Source of the DNA: DATBAT01 sp036271375
Lineage (GTDB): Bacteria > Acidobacteriota > Terriglobia > Terriglobales > Acidobacteriaceae
Direction of reading: 5' to 3'
Assembly (NCBI GenBank): GCA_036271375.1
Contig: DATBAT010000039.1
Location: 1-22,954 of the forward strand
DNA: 22,954 bases
Shown: positions 1-8,931 of the stretch, piece by piece
Numbering within the stretch: the stretch's first letter is position 1
Layout of the letters: every line of letters starts with the position of its first letter
Program-made: the position numbers and the translations under genes
The notes under the pieces: model-generated
Databases searched by the model: none
What the model saw: only the letters and a program-made list of their open reading frames with translations
Told to the model about the DNA's origin: nothing

Positions 1-34
1 GCCGTTTTCTTTTATAAATATCTACGAGGTTCCC

Positions 35-2455
35 GTGAATAAACCCACAATCCTTGCCGCTCTGGCGCTTTGGCTCTGCGTAACGCCTCTAATGGCACGC
101 GATCTTTCCGTCATTACCAATGTGACTGTTTCGCAGGACAAAGCCGGCCAGACCATTGTCCTCATTCACGGCACGGGGCCACTGCAAGCGCGCACCCAGA
201 GCCTGGATGAACCCATCCGACTGGTACTCGATTTCGAAGGCGGCAGTTTTGCGTTGCCGCATAATTCCATATCCGGCGCCGGCATCATTCGCGGTATCCG
301 CGTGGCGCAGTTTCAAGCGGTTATCGCCCGACTGGTAGTCGATCTGGAGAAGCCATCGCTTCCAGTCATCAAAGCCACCGGAAACAACCTCATTGTCACG
401 TTCCCTGCCGACGTACCTCCCGCCGCTACTGCCGTGCCCTTACCCGCACCGGCATCGCCAGAGCCAGCGAAACCGACGGACGCGGTTTCCTCCCCCGCCC
501 CCTCACCGTCAGCCGTGCCCGTTGTCACGCCGCCGTCAACAACGACGACTACTTCGCCATCAATTTCAAGCGCGCCGCCACCCACCGCTATCACTGCTGC
601 GCCCGCTCAGATCACCTCCACTAACAAACCAGTTGTGACTCCACCGAGTTCGACCGCGTCAGTCCCATCCGCTGAGCCGGTAACTCCGCCAGCGATCGCG
701 AAGTCTTCTCCTGCTGTCTCGACGCCGTCCGTCAACACTCCGCAAGCTCCTACAACTTCCACATCTAGGCCGGTTGCAGGTCCGTCAACTTCGACCACAT
801 CGACTGAGCCGGTTACTCCACCAGCGATCGCGAAGTCTTCTCCTGCCGTCACGACGCCGCCCGTCACCACTACGCAAGCTCCAATAACTGCGACGTCAAA
901 GCCGGTTGTGACCACGCCAACTTCAACCGCCTCCACCGAGCCGATTGCTCCTCCTGCCGTCGCGAAGACAACTCCTGCCATCTCTACGCCGTCTGTGAAC
1001 ACGACCCGGGCTCCTACGGCTGAAACATCTAAGCCGGTTGTAGCTCCGCCTGCCTCGACCACATCAACAGAGCCGATTGCTCCTCCAGCCGTCGCGAAGG
1101 CAACGCCTACCGTCACCACGCCACCGGCGACCACCACTCCCGCCACAACCACTGCCGCAACCAAGGCTCCAAGTCAAACATCCTCGACGCTGACTGAGCC
1201 TGCCACAAAGCCGGAGCCTGCAAAACCGGCTCCGGAACCAGCCGTAACCGCCAGCGTGACTTCGAAACCTGTTACCGCCCCGCCGCCGAGTGTGCACGCT
1301 GCGCCGCAAACGTTCGAGACGGCTACTCCTCAGGCATCAACTACGGCCACGACGAAACCTGTCGTGACTCCGCCGCCATTTTCACGCACTGCTCCGCAAA
1401 CGATGGAAACAGCGACTCCACAAGCTACCGTCAAACCGGCACCGGAACCCGTCACAACACCACATCCATCAACCACTACCGTCACCACAAAACCTGACGA
1501 AAATCCGCCGCCGACTCACACCACTCCTCAAACCGTAGAACCATCGACTCCACCAGTAACAGCAAAAATAGGCCCAGAGCCGGTCTTGACTGCACCCCCG
1601 GCAGCGACCGCCACAACCAAACCGGTTGTAACTCCTTCGGCCGAACCTGCAAGTCCGGTGACGACGGCGAAGCTAACTCCTCCGCCCAGGATCACAACAC
1701 GGCCTGCAAATCCGCCGTCGATGCAAGTTTCCGCGCAAACCGTCGTCGATCGTGGTCTTATCACGTTACGCGCGGAAAATCAGCCCTTACAGCCCCTGCT
1801 CGAGGACATCAGCGCGCGCGCGGGGATCGCCATCGATGTTTCTCCGGAGATAGGAAAAACATCGACCACTGTCGATTTTCGCAAGACTCCAATCGATACC
1901 GCCATGCGCCAGATGCTGAGCGGCTACGACGTCGTGCTTTTCTATGCCGCAGGGGCACAACCCGGTCCGGAGTCGCTCAAGTCTGTGTGGGCTTATGCCG
2001 CGAACACGGCGCCGCTGGAGGGACTCTCCACCAGCAAGTGGACGGAAACCAATAAGAGTCTGGAAGAAGATGTTTCAGGCAGCGATGACGACGATTCGCC
2101 TTCGCGCATCGCTGAAGTGGACATGCTGATCCGCCGCGAGGGCCGTCAATCGCAAGGCGTGGTGCTCAACGCGCTGAAATCTCCCAGCGAGAAGATGCGG
2201 CACCAGGCGCTGCATCGTGCTCTGGTCGTCGGGGTTGCACTTCCGGAAGAGACACTTACCGGCCTCGCGCTCAACGACAGCTCGCCGGGGATCCGCTATC
2301 TTGCCTTGCAAGCCCTGCCGATAGAACCCAGACTAAAATGGGTGGCCGACAAAGCGGCACAAGATCCCAGCGTGCAGGTAAGCACTGAAGCGAAGGAAAT
2401 TCTTCACGAATTCGAAACACCGAGCACAGCAAGTGCAATCGAGGCCAATCAGTAG
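35..2455 (+). CDS. Exported AMIN-domain protein with long Pro/Thr/Ser linker, STN-like domain and HEAT-like C-terminus
   Basis: The 806-residue product starts at a GTG (35) preceded at 24-29 by ACGAGG, a good ribosome site. Residues 1-21 are a signal peptide (hydrophobic stretch ending LMARD). Residues about 24-125 form an AMIN domain, the beta-rich module that targets periplasmic proteins such as PilQ and AmiC to the cell wall (typical phrase RLVLDFEG). Residues about 126-575 are a low-complexity linker of Pro, Thr, Ser, Ala, Val and Lys containing a 44-residue tandem repeat. Residues about 580-680 resemble a secretin/TonB short N-terminal (STN) domain (LEDISARAGIAIDVSPE, then a VDFRKTPIDTAMRQML helix). 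Residues about 705-800 look like HEAT repeats. There is no secretin barrel, so this is not PilQ itself. A periplasmic, wall-associated scaffold is a reasonable inference; function unknown. It converges on the 2519-3874 gene. Confidence 0.85.
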   Translation: MNKPTILAALALWLCVTPLMARDLSVITNVTVSQDKAGQTIVLIHGTGPLQARTQSLDEPIRLVLDFEGGSFALPHNSISGAGIIRGIRVAQFQAVIARLVVDLEKPSLPVIKATGNNLIVTFPADVPPAATAVPLPAPASPEPAKPTDAVSSPAPSPSAVPVVTPPSTTTTTSPSISSAPPPTAITAAPAQITSTNKPVVTPPSSTASVPSAEPVTPPAIAKSSPAVSTPSVNTPQAPTTSTSRPVAGPSTSTTSTEPVTPPAIAKSSPAVTTPPVTTTQAPITATSKPVVTTPTSTASTEPIAPPAVAKTTPAISTPSVNTTRAPTAETSKPVVAPPASTTSTEPIAPPAVAKATPTVTTPPATTTPATTTAATKAPSQTSSTLTEPATKPEPAKPAPEPAVTASVTSKPVTAPPPSVHAAPQTFETATPQASTTATTKPVVTPPPFSRTAPQTMETATPQATVKPAPEPVTTPHPSTTTVTTKPDENPPPTHTTPQTVEPSTPPVTAKIGPEPVLTAPPAATATTKPVVTPSAEPASPVTTAKLTPPPRITTRPANPPSMQVSAQTVVDRGLITLRAENQPLQPLLEDISARAGIAIDVSPEIGKTSTTVDFRKTPIDTAMRQMLSGYDVVLFYAAGAQPGPESLKSVWAYAANTAPLEGLSTSKWTETNKSLEEDVSGSDDDDSPSRIAEVDMLIRREGRQSQGVVLNALKSPSEKMRHQALHRALVVGVALPEETLTGLALNDSSPGIRYLALQALPIEPRLKWVADKAAQDPSVQVSTEAKEILHEFETPSTASAIEANQ
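605..1140 (+). repeat. 132-bp in-frame tandem repeat in the AMIN protein linker
   Basis: Units begin at the GAG codons at 674, 806, 938 and 1070, exactly 132 bases (44 codons) apart. Each encodes a version of EP(V/I)xPPA(I/V)AK followed by (S/T)(S/T)PA, xxTxxAP and (S/T)(K/R)PVV. The first two full units are nearly identical at the DNA level around the EPVTPPAIAKSSPAV segment, which suggests recent duplication. A partial unit precedes the first (about 605-673) and the last decays after about 1100. Confidence 0.85.
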
Positions 2456-2486
2456 AGCGGCAGTACTAAAGACTGGCGAACGCCGC

Positions 2487-2514
2487 ACGAAACTAGAAAC
2501 CCGAAACCGGAAAC
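2487..2514. repeat. Four copies of a 7-bp tandem repeat xxGAAAC
   Basis: The 63-base gap between two convergent genes contains ACGAAAC, TAGAAAC, CCGAAAC and CGGAAAC in direct succession. No clear intrinsic terminator was seen in this gap. Confidence 0.7.
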
Positions 2515-2518
2515 TCTT

Positions 2519-3874
2519 CTAACTCCACAACCGGTCCCATGACCGCTCCTGGTCCCACTCCGGTGTCGGCAGAAAATACCCCGTCCCCGGCTTCAAATGC
2601 TGTTTGATCACATCTTCATTCAAAGTCACACCCAGACCCGGACGCTCGGGCACATCGATGTAACCCTTATTCACAATCGGAGCCCTCACGCCCTCCTGCA
2701 CCATCGACGACCACCAGGGCACATCCAGCGAATGATTTTCCAGCGCAAGAAAATTCAAGGTCGCCGCCGCGCAGTGAACGTTCGCCATGCAACTTACAGG
2801 AGTCCCCGCAAAGTGCATCGCCATCGGCACGCCATATTCCTCCGCCATGTCGCCGATTTTGTGCGTCTCCAGAATCCCACCCGAAGTCGCGAGATCGGGA
2901 TGGATCTTGCTCACCGCATGTTTTTCGCACAATTCCTTGAAAGGCTCCTTCAGATAAATATCCTCGCCTGTCAGAATCGGCGTCGGACTCTCATCGCTGA
3001 TGCGTTTCAGCAAATCTGTAAACGTCCACGGAATCACATCTTCCATCCAGGAAAGGTTGTACTTCTCGTAGGCCTTGCCCAGGCGAATAATCGAGTGCAC
3101 TCCCAGGTGGCCGAGGTGGTCCATCGACAGCGGAATCTCCATGCCTACCGCGTCGCGGACCGCCGCGACGTATTGCTCTAACATCGCAATGCCTTTATCG
3201 GTCACCTCGACCGCCAGCAGCGGGTGCGGAATCTCCGTGTTCTCCCACTCCGTCAGATCAGATCGCTGCGTCACTGTACCCGGAGTATCGGCAACCATCT
3301 CGACGCCGAGATCCATTTTTAGCCATGTGATGCCCATGCCCTCTTTACGTTCCTTCATGCGCTGCGCATAAACCTTGGGATCTTTCGACTCCGTGGTGTC
3401 CGCGTAAATTCGGATCTTGTCATGGAATTTCCCTCCGCCGACCATCGCATATACCGGCGCGTTGTAAACCTTGCCCACAATGTCCCAGAGCGCCATCTCG
3501 ATTGCGCACACGCCTCCACCCTGACGCGCGTGTCCACCAAATTGTTTGATCTTGCGGAAAATCCTGTCGAGCTGCAAAGGATTTTCGCCCACAATACGGC
3601 TCTTTAGGAACAGCGCGTAAGTGGCGCTGGCGCCATCGCGCACCTCGCCTAGACCATAGACGCCCTGATTGGTGTCGATGCGAATAATCGGACACGGACT
3701 GGGCCCCGGCTTCACCACGGTGGCCACGCGCATGTCAGTGATCTTCAAGGTGGACGGACTCGAGTTCGTATTGACGCTCTTGGGATAGGCCTCGACCACG
3801 TCGCCCATCAGCAGCGCCCCGCCCAGTGCGGCCGACCCCTTCAACAGATCGCGGCGTCCAAACCGGTTCTTCAT
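2519..3874 (-). CDS. Tat-tagged enolase-superfamily enzyme, mandelate racemase subgroup (probable acid-sugar dehydratase)
   Basis: The 451-residue product begins at the ATG at 3874, not the TTG upstream at 3901, because this start has an AAAGGA ribosome site and puts a twin-arginine signal (GRRDLLKGSAALGGALL) at the N-terminus. The capping domain covers about 43-150 and the barrel 150-420. Metal ligands fit the superfamily: D252 (SMDHLGH), E278 (SWMED) and E304 (LTGED). Catalytic candidates are K186 in the KMD motif and the D327/H354 dyad (IHPDLATSGG; MAMHFAG), which place it in the mandelate racemase subgroup, whose members abstract the alpha proton of hydroxy or sugar acids (for example galactonate dehydratase). 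Substrate cannot be read from sequence. It is the last gene of an operon with an RraA-like protein 13 bases upstream and a transporter. Export by Tat is predicted from the signal only. Confidence 0.88.
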   Translation of the reverse strand: MKNRFGRRDLLKGSAALGGALLMGDVVEAYPKSVNTNSSPSTLKITDMRVATVVKPGPSPCPIIRIDTNQGVYGLGEVRDGASATYALFLKSRIVGENPLQLDRIFRKIKQFGGHARQGGGVCAIEMALWDIVGKVYNAPVYAMVGGGKFHDKIRIYADTTESKDPKVYAQRMKERKEGMGITWLKMDLGVEMVADTPGTVTQRSDLTEWENTEIPHPLLAVEVTDKGIAMLEQYVAAVRDAVGMEIPLSMDHLGHLGVHSIIRLGKAYEKYNLSWMEDVIPWTFTDLLKRISDESPTPILTGEDIYLKEPFKELCEKHAVSKIHPDLATSGGILETHKIGDMAEEYGVPMAMHFAGTPVSCMANVHCAAATLNFLALENHSLDVPWWSSMVQEGVRAPIVNKGYIDVPERPGLGVTLNEDVIKQHLKPGTGYFLPTPEWDQERSWDRLWS

Positions 3875-3881
3875 AAAGGCA

Positions 3882-3887
3882 TCCTTT
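3882..3887 (-). promoter_or_regulatory. Ribosome binding site fixing the start of the enolase-superfamily gene
   Basis: Read on the minus strand this is AAAGGA, seven bases before the ATG at 3874 and abutting the stop codon of the upstream RraA-like gene. It supports the internal ATG over the TTG at 3901. Confidence 0.7.
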
Positions 3888-4640
3888 CTACAAACGCCCA
3901 AATTTCTTCACCGCTTCGACAATCGACTTCAGCTTCTCGATATAGGCATACATCGAGTGTTCCTTGAAATCCATCTCCTGCGCGATGGCCAACACATCTG
4001 CCGCATTGGCTCGCGGCACCACTACCACGCCATCTGCGTCGGCCACCACAATGTCCCCCGCGTTCACCGGAACTCCGTCGCACATCACGGGAATATTCGC
4101 TCCGGCAAAGCGGTAGTGACTCACCGACGTCGAAGGCACAATTCCCAGCGCATAAACCGGAAAAGCAATCTTCTGCAAGTACGCCACATCGCGCACTCCA
4201 CCATCGATCACCGCGCCAGAGAAATTACGCGCCGCCATCGCCGTCCCCATCAACCCGCCCATGCCGGCGATGTTGACGCCATCTTCCACCACCATCACGT
4301 ACACCGAGTTCGGACCACCCTGGTCAATGGCCGTCAGCATTCCCTGCAGTGCGTCCGGATCATGGTTCTCTTCCTTCTTTAACTTCACTGTCAATGCAAT
4401 CCCGGCAAACTTCGACGCAAAAATCGGACGCATGCTGTGCGACATATAAATCCGCTGCCCGGTCAGCTTCTCCATGGCGTCAGAAACCGAAGCCACTTCG
4501 ACGTGACGGTAGCCATCCAGCAAGGCCGCGTCGGAAGCGGTTTCCGACGGAGAAGAGAAAGCCCGGGGCACAGCAAAATCAATTCCCAGCGCTATCACGC
4601 CCAATACAACAACCAAAATGCCGACACGTAAGCGACTCAT
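3888..4640 (-). CDS. RraA-family protein with N-terminal membrane anchor (aldolase/decarboxylase-like)
   Basis: The 250-residue product starts at an ATG with GGAGAT just upstream. Residues 7-23 are a single hydrophobic segment (signal anchor or uncleaved signal), followed by an RraA / HMG-aldolase fold from about 40. The family signature is present: GGLMGTAMAA at 128-137, then GAVIDGGVRD with R150 and D151, the pyruvate/metal-binding Arg and Asp of 4-hydroxy-4-methyl-2-oxoglutarate aldolases. The domain ends with PVNAGDIVVADADGVVVVP, also typical. Family members cleave 2-oxo acid aldols, decarboxylate oxaloacetate, or (RraA proper) inhibit RNase E. Its place between a transporter and a racemase/dehydratase-type enzyme favours a catabolic role, perhaps cleaving the keto acid formed by its neighbour; this is inference. 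The usual RraA-like protein is cytosolic and lacks the anchor. Confidence 0.82.
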   Translation of the reverse strand: MSRLRVGILVVVLGVIALGIDFAVPRAFSSPSETASDAALLDGYRHVEVASVSDAMEKLTGQRIYMSHSMRPIFASKFAGIALTVKLKKEENHDPDALQGMLTAIDQGGPNSVYVMVVEDGVNIAGMGGLMGTAMAARNFSGAVIDGGVRDVAYLQKIAFPVYALGIVPSTSVSHYRFAGANIPVMCDGVPVNAGDIVVADADGVVVVPRANAADVLAIAQEMDFKEHSMYAYIEKLKSIVEAVKKFGRL

Positions 4641-4655
4641 TCGATCTCCATATTC

Positions 4656-5927
4656 TTATTCCGCTGACAAACTCTTCCCCGGATCCACCGCCAGCCACGC
4701 CGCCGCTCCCACCACCGACATACCCGCCGCCACAAAAAACGGCACACTCCAACCGAACTGCTTCGCCAGATACGGAGTCAGCGACGCCGTCACCGCTCCG
4801 CCCAACTGGCTGCCCATGTTCATGACTCCGGAAACCGACCCCGACGATTTTCCGGCAATATCGGAGGTCACCGACCAGAAGGCGCTCTGCGAAAAATATA
4901 GCGCTCCAGCTCCGCCCGCCAGCACTACGCTTGCCAGGCGCGCGTCATGCACCCCCGGCCCCAACGCCAGAAACACCGCCGATAACGCGATGCTCGCCGC
5001 GGCAACTCCACAGCGCGCTGTCCTTTTTCCAACATGACGTGCCAGAACGTCGCTCACCCAGCCTCCCAGCGGAGAGGCAATCGCCATGGCGATGAACGGC
5101 AGCATGGCATAGTAGGAACTCGACTTCAGGTCCAGCCCACGCACGCTGCTCAGATAAATAAAGAACCAGGTGAAGAAGATGTAGGCCACATATCCATAGC
5201 AGAAATAGCTGAGCGTCACCGCCAGTACATCCTTGCTGCTAAAGATCGTCCCCCATGGCAAGGGTTTGTGGGGCGCGGCAGCCGGCAGCCCCTTTCGGAT
5301 ATGTTCCAACTCTCCCGCTTTCACCCACGGATGTTCCTCCGGCTTGTCCCTGGCCAACAGAAACCATCCGGCCCCTGCCACCAACCCGATCAACGCGCTG
5401 ATCCAGAACGACCACCGCCATCCATAATGCTGAAGAATGTAGGTGATCACCGGCGGCGCCACACCCGCGCCCGCGCCCACCCCGGAAAATATCAAGCCGT
5501 TGGCGAAGCCACGTTCCTGTGAAGGAATCCAACTGGCTACCAGCCGATTGCTTGCGGGATAAACCACCGCTTCACCCACTCCCAGAGCAAAGCGCACCGC
5601 GATCAGCAAAAACAACGCCCGCGCGGCACCCGGTGGCACCAGCGCGGTCAGACAGGTGAACACCGCCCACCAAACGGTGCCAAAGGTCAGCACTCGTCGC
5701 GCCCCGAAGCGGTCCGCCAGGCGTCCCCCCGGGGCCTGAAACAGCGCATAGCCGAACACGAAGGCGCTGAACACCCAGCCCAGCCGCTGATTATCCAGCC
5801 CAAACTCGGTCGCAATCGAATGCCCCGCAATTGCGATATTTACCCGGTCCAGATACGCGACCGCACTGATCAAGAACATCCAGAAGATTAGAATCCATCG
5901 CGTGTAACCCGGAGTTTGAGTTTGCAT
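4656..5927 (-). CDS. MFS transporter, anion:cation symporter (organic/sugar acid) type
   Basis: The 423-residue product has about twelve hydrophobic segments. The first helix carries YLDRVN at 25-30, typical of the ACS family (hexuronate, glucarate, galactonate, tartrate and phthalate transporters), and the loop 2-3 MFS signature GGRLADRFGARR follows at about 67-78. It starts at an ATG at 5927 and is the first gene of a three-gene operon; 15 bases separate it from the RraA-like gene. Together with the downstream mandelate-racemase-type enzyme it most likely imports a sugar acid or other hydroxy-carboxylate. The exact substrate is not deducible. The divergent 6068 gene starts 140 bases away, so the gap probably holds both promoters, though no convincing -35/-10 pair was identified. 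Confidence 0.87.
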   Translation of the reverse strand: MQTQTPGYTRWILIFWMFLISAVAYLDRVNIAIAGHSIATEFGLDNQRLGWVFSAFVFGYALFQAPGGRLADRFGARRVLTFGTVWWAVFTCLTALVPPGAARALFLLIAVRFALGVGEAVVYPASNRLVASWIPSQERGFANGLIFSGVGAGAGVAPPVITYILQHYGWRWSFWISALIGLVAGAGWFLLARDKPEEHPWVKAGELEHIRKGLPAAAPHKPLPWGTIFSSKDVLAVTLSYFCYGYVAYIFFTWFFIYLSSVRGLDLKSSSYYAMLPFIAMAIASPLGGWVSDVLARHVGKRTARCGVAAASIALSAVFLALGPGVHDARLASVVLAGGAGALYFSQSAFWSVTSDIAGKSSGSVSGVMNMGSQLGGAVTASLTPYLAKQFGWSVPFFVAAGMSVVGAAAWLAVDPGKSLSAE

Positions 5928-6067
5928 GAGGCGAAAGATGAGCGCCGCGATTATAAACCGTCACTTCTGAGACTGCTCCCAATTTGGGAAACATTACCCT
6001 CCTTCCGGAACCTCTCTACCCCGAATGCCAGCCCCACCTTGCCGCCTCTTCGCTAATCTAAAATTTC

Positions 6068-8917
6068 GTGACTTCCGAGCCCTACCAGATCCGCAACTGC
6101 CGGCTCTTTTCCCTGGCAGCCGGCGCCGCCTCGGTCTTTGTTGGTGCGTTGGTGGTGGTCGGCTGGATGTTTCACGTACCGGCCCTGACCTCTATCCTGC
6201 CGGGCCTTGCCAGTATGAAACCGCTGACCGCCAGCTGTTTCATTTTTTGTGGAGTGGCAATTTGCGCCTTGCGCCTGGCACCGGGGGAAAACCACGTAAC
6301 CCGCATCGCTTACCTTCGAGTCGCCCAAGTCCTCGCCGGCTCGGTTCTGTGCGTTGCCTTGCTCACGCTGGGCGAATACCTGTTCGCTCTCGATTTCCGC
6401 ATCGACCAAATTCTTTTCCGCCAAATTCTGCTGGCTACTGGTGTCGCGCATCCCGGGCGGATGTCCGCATCCACCGCCATAGGTTTTTTTCTGCTTGGTG
6501 GAAGTTTGCTCTCGCTGGAATCCAACCGCCGCACCCGCTATCTAAGCCAAACCTGCGCTCTGCTGGTTGCGCTCGACGGGCTTATCGCTTTCGTCGGCTA
6601 TCTCTATCAGGTAAGCGCCCTCTACGGAGTGGCCGCCTACTCCTCCATGGCCTTGCACACCGCCATGCTCATGGTGTTGCTGGGATTGGCATCCCTCGCC
6701 GCGCGGCCGCACATCGGGCTCATGGAGCCTCTCGTCAGCCAACGCCTTGGCGGGTTGATGGGGCGAAGAACGCTTCCCCTGATCGTGTTGTCCCAAATCG
6801 TGATCGGCTTGCTCCGTTGGAGAGCGGAACAGGCAGGATTCTTCGATACTGCATTCGGAGTCTGCCTCTTCGTCCTAAGCAACATTGTCATTTTCTCGCT
6901 GCTTCTGGTATGGAGTGCCGCCTGGATCAATCGCGTCGACGCTGCCCGTAAGCGGGCCGAAGAGTCCGACCTTCGCCTCGCAGCCATCGTCGAATCCTCC
7001 ATCGACCCCATCATCGGCATGGACTTGAATGGCATCGTCACCAGTTGGAACAAAAGCGCGGAAGAACTCTTCGGGTATTCAGGGCGCGAAATCGTTGGAC
7101 GTTCGCTCAACATCCTCATTCCTCCCGAGAAGCGTGAGGAAGAGCAACGAATTCTCCAGCTCATACGCCAGGGCGAGCGCGTCGAGCCCGGCGACACCGT
7201 TCGTATCCGAAAAGATGGAAAGGCAATCGACGTTGCCGCAACCATCTCTCCCCTTCGCGACCGGCAAGGCAACATCCATGGCGCAGCCAAGATCGTCCGC
7301 GACGTTACCGAACGCCGGCGCGTCACCCAGGAACTTTATGAACAGGCCGCCGTCCTCGACCTCGCCCAGGTGCTGGTGCGCGACATGGACAACCGCATCG
7401 TCCTCTGGAACACGGGAGCGGAAAAGCTCTACGGATTTACCCGCGACGAAGCGCTGGGACAGAACCCCAATTACCTGCTAAAAACGCGATTCCCCAAACC
7501 GTTCGAAGAGATTCAAGAGCAATTCCACAACTCAGGCCGTTGGGAAGGCGAACTCATTCACACCCGCAGCGATGGCCGCGAAATCGCCATCTATAGCCTC
7601 TGGATATTGCACCGTAATGCGCAAGGACTGCCGGTCCGCATACTCGAAGCCAACACCGACGTCACCGAGCAAAAGCTGGCGCAGCAACAACTGGCTTTGC
7701 AGGCGGATGAACTGGCTCGCCAGGCCGAGGAGGTCTCGCGCTCCGAAGCTGCCCTCTCGGCGCAATCCAGAATCTTGCAATCCGTGCTGGACAACATCGC
7801 GGATGGACTGATCGCCGCCGACCTCGACGGCAACTTCATGATTTGGAACCCCGCCGCCGATCGCATACTTGGACAATCGCGGAGCGATATTTCCCCGGCG
7901 GAATGGTCGAGCCGACTGCGCATTTACCAGTCCGATAAGCAAACCCTGTTCCCGGCGGACGACCTTCCCCTGGCTCACGCCATTCGTGGCGAAGAATCCA
8001 GCGCCGAAATGTTCGTTCGCAGCCCCAACTCCGAGCGCGGCGCCTGGATCGAGGTTTCCGCCAGGCCATTGCGCGATGAGCATGGCCAATTAGTTGGTGG
8101 GGTGGCAGCATTTCGCGACGTCACGCAACGTAAATTGGCGGATCACGAAATTCGCAAACTTAATTTCGAACTGGAAGCGCGCGTCCTGGAACGGACCGCT
8201 CAATTGGAAGCCGCTAACCGTGAGCTGGAAAGCTTCAGCTATTCGGTCTCGCACGATCTGCGCGCACCACTTCGTCAGATTTCCGGCTTTGCCCGCATCT
8301 TGCAGGAAGACTTCGCCGACCGCATGGAGCCCGAAGCCCGCAAGCACTTGCAACGCATCGAAGATGGCGGCCGCAACATGTCCCGCCTGGTCGACGAACT
8401 GCTCAACCTATCGAAACTTGGCCGCCAGCAGTTGACTCGCCGCCGGGTGGCGCTCAATCCACTGATCGAGGAAGTCCGATCCATACTTCTTACCGAAACC
8501 CTGGGCCGGCACATCGAATGGCGGATCGCGGAGCTCAGTCCACTGGAATGCGATGCGACCCTTATGAAACAAGTTTTTCAAAACCTGATCTCCAATGCCC
8601 TGAAGTATTCCCGCAAGCGGGCGGAGACCTGCATCGAAATCGGGGAGAACATCTCAGCAGGCGAAACCACCATTTTCGTCCGCGATAACGGCGTGGGCTT
8701 CGACATGAAATACGCCAACAAACTTTTCGGCGTCTTCCAGCGGCTCCACAAAAACGAAGAATTCGAAGGCATCGGCATAGGGCTGGCCACCACCAACAGC
8801 ATCATCCAGAAACACGGCGGCAGGCTCTGGGCCGACGCCACCCCCGATGAGGGCGCCACTTTTTACTTCACCCTGACCACCCAAGAACCCAAGGCTAAAA
8901 CAGCAACAGCCGAATGA
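6068..8917 (+). CDS. Membrane histidine kinase with multi-pass N-terminal domain and three PAS domains
   Basis: The 949-residue product starts at a GTG (6068); no strong ribosome site precedes it, so the start is moderately certain. Residues about 13-285 hold seven or eight hydrophobic segments, an uncharacterised integral-membrane sensor module of the MASE-like kind (conserved-looking GRMSASTAIGFFLL and SSMALHTAMLMVLLG phrases). PAS domains lie at about 300-415, 425-535 and 565-690, each ending in the usual DVTE/DVTQ motif; a coiled coil (691-720) leads to HisKA with phospho-acceptor H729 (SVSHDLRAPLR). The HATPase shows the N box (QNLISNALKYS), DNG at 873-875 and GIGIGLA at 901-907. No receiver domain is attached. 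It lies upstream of a second kinase and its regulators, separated by a palindromic repeat, and may or may not be cotranscribed with them. The ligand is unknown. Confidence 0.92.
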   Translation: MTSEPYQIRNCRLFSLAAGAASVFVGALVVVGWMFHVPALTSILPGLASMKPLTASCFIFCGVAICALRLAPGENHVTRIAYLRVAQVLAGSVLCVALLTLGEYLFALDFRIDQILFRQILLATGVAHPGRMSASTAIGFFLLGGSLLSLESNRRTRYLSQTCALLVALDGLIAFVGYLYQVSALYGVAAYSSMALHTAMLMVLLGLASLAARPHIGLMEPLVSQRLGGLMGRRTLPLIVLSQIVIGLLRWRAEQAGFFDTAFGVCLFVLSNIVIFSLLLVWSAAWINRVDAARKRAEESDLRLAAIVESSIDPIIGMDLNGIVTSWNKSAEELFGYSGREIVGRSLNILIPPEKREEEQRILQLIRQGERVEPGDTVRIRKDGKAIDVAATISPLRDRQGNIHGAAKIVRDVTERRRVTQELYEQAAVLDLAQVLVRDMDNRIVLWNTGAEKLYGFTRDEALGQNPNYLLKTRFPKPFEEIQEQFHNSGRWEGELIHTRSDGREIAIYSLWILHRNAQGLPVRILEANTDVTEQKLAQQQLALQADELARQAEEVSRSEAALSAQSRILQSVLDNIADGLIAADLDGNFMIWNPAADRILGQSRSDISPAEWSSRLRIYQSDKQTLFPADDLPLAHAIRGEESSAEMFVRSPNSERGAWIEVSARPLRDEHGQLVGGVAAFRDVTQRKLADHEIRKLNFELEARVLERTAQLEAANRELESFSYSVSHDLRAPLRQISGFARILQEDFADRMEPEARKHLQRIEDGGRNMSRLVDELLNLSKLGRQQLTRRRVALNPLIEEVRSILLTETLGRHIEWRIAELSPLECDATLMKQVFQNLISNALKYSRKRAETCIEIGENISAGETTIFVRDNGVGFDMKYANKLFGVFQRLHKNEEFEGIGIGLATTNSIIQKHGGRLWADATPDEGATFYFTLTTQEPKAKTATAE

Positions 8918-8931
8918 GCCAAACAAAAACA

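Noticed and set aside
13..19. TATAAAT as a -10 promoter element for the AMIN gene
   Set aside because: It is only about 16 bases from the start codon, and the upstream -35 region is outside or at the edge of the window, so it cannot be judged.
607..1164. Val/Gly/Ala-rich open frame of 185 codons on the minus strand
   Set aside because: It mirrors the Pro/Thr/Ser repeat of the AMIN protein; the low-complexity repeat keeps the opposite strand free of stops.
6025..6951. Open frame of 308 codons on the plus strand overlapping the first histidine kinase
   Set aside because: It is an Arg/Pro-rich shadow of the kinase frame; the kinase frame has membrane helices and PAS motifs and extends to 8917.
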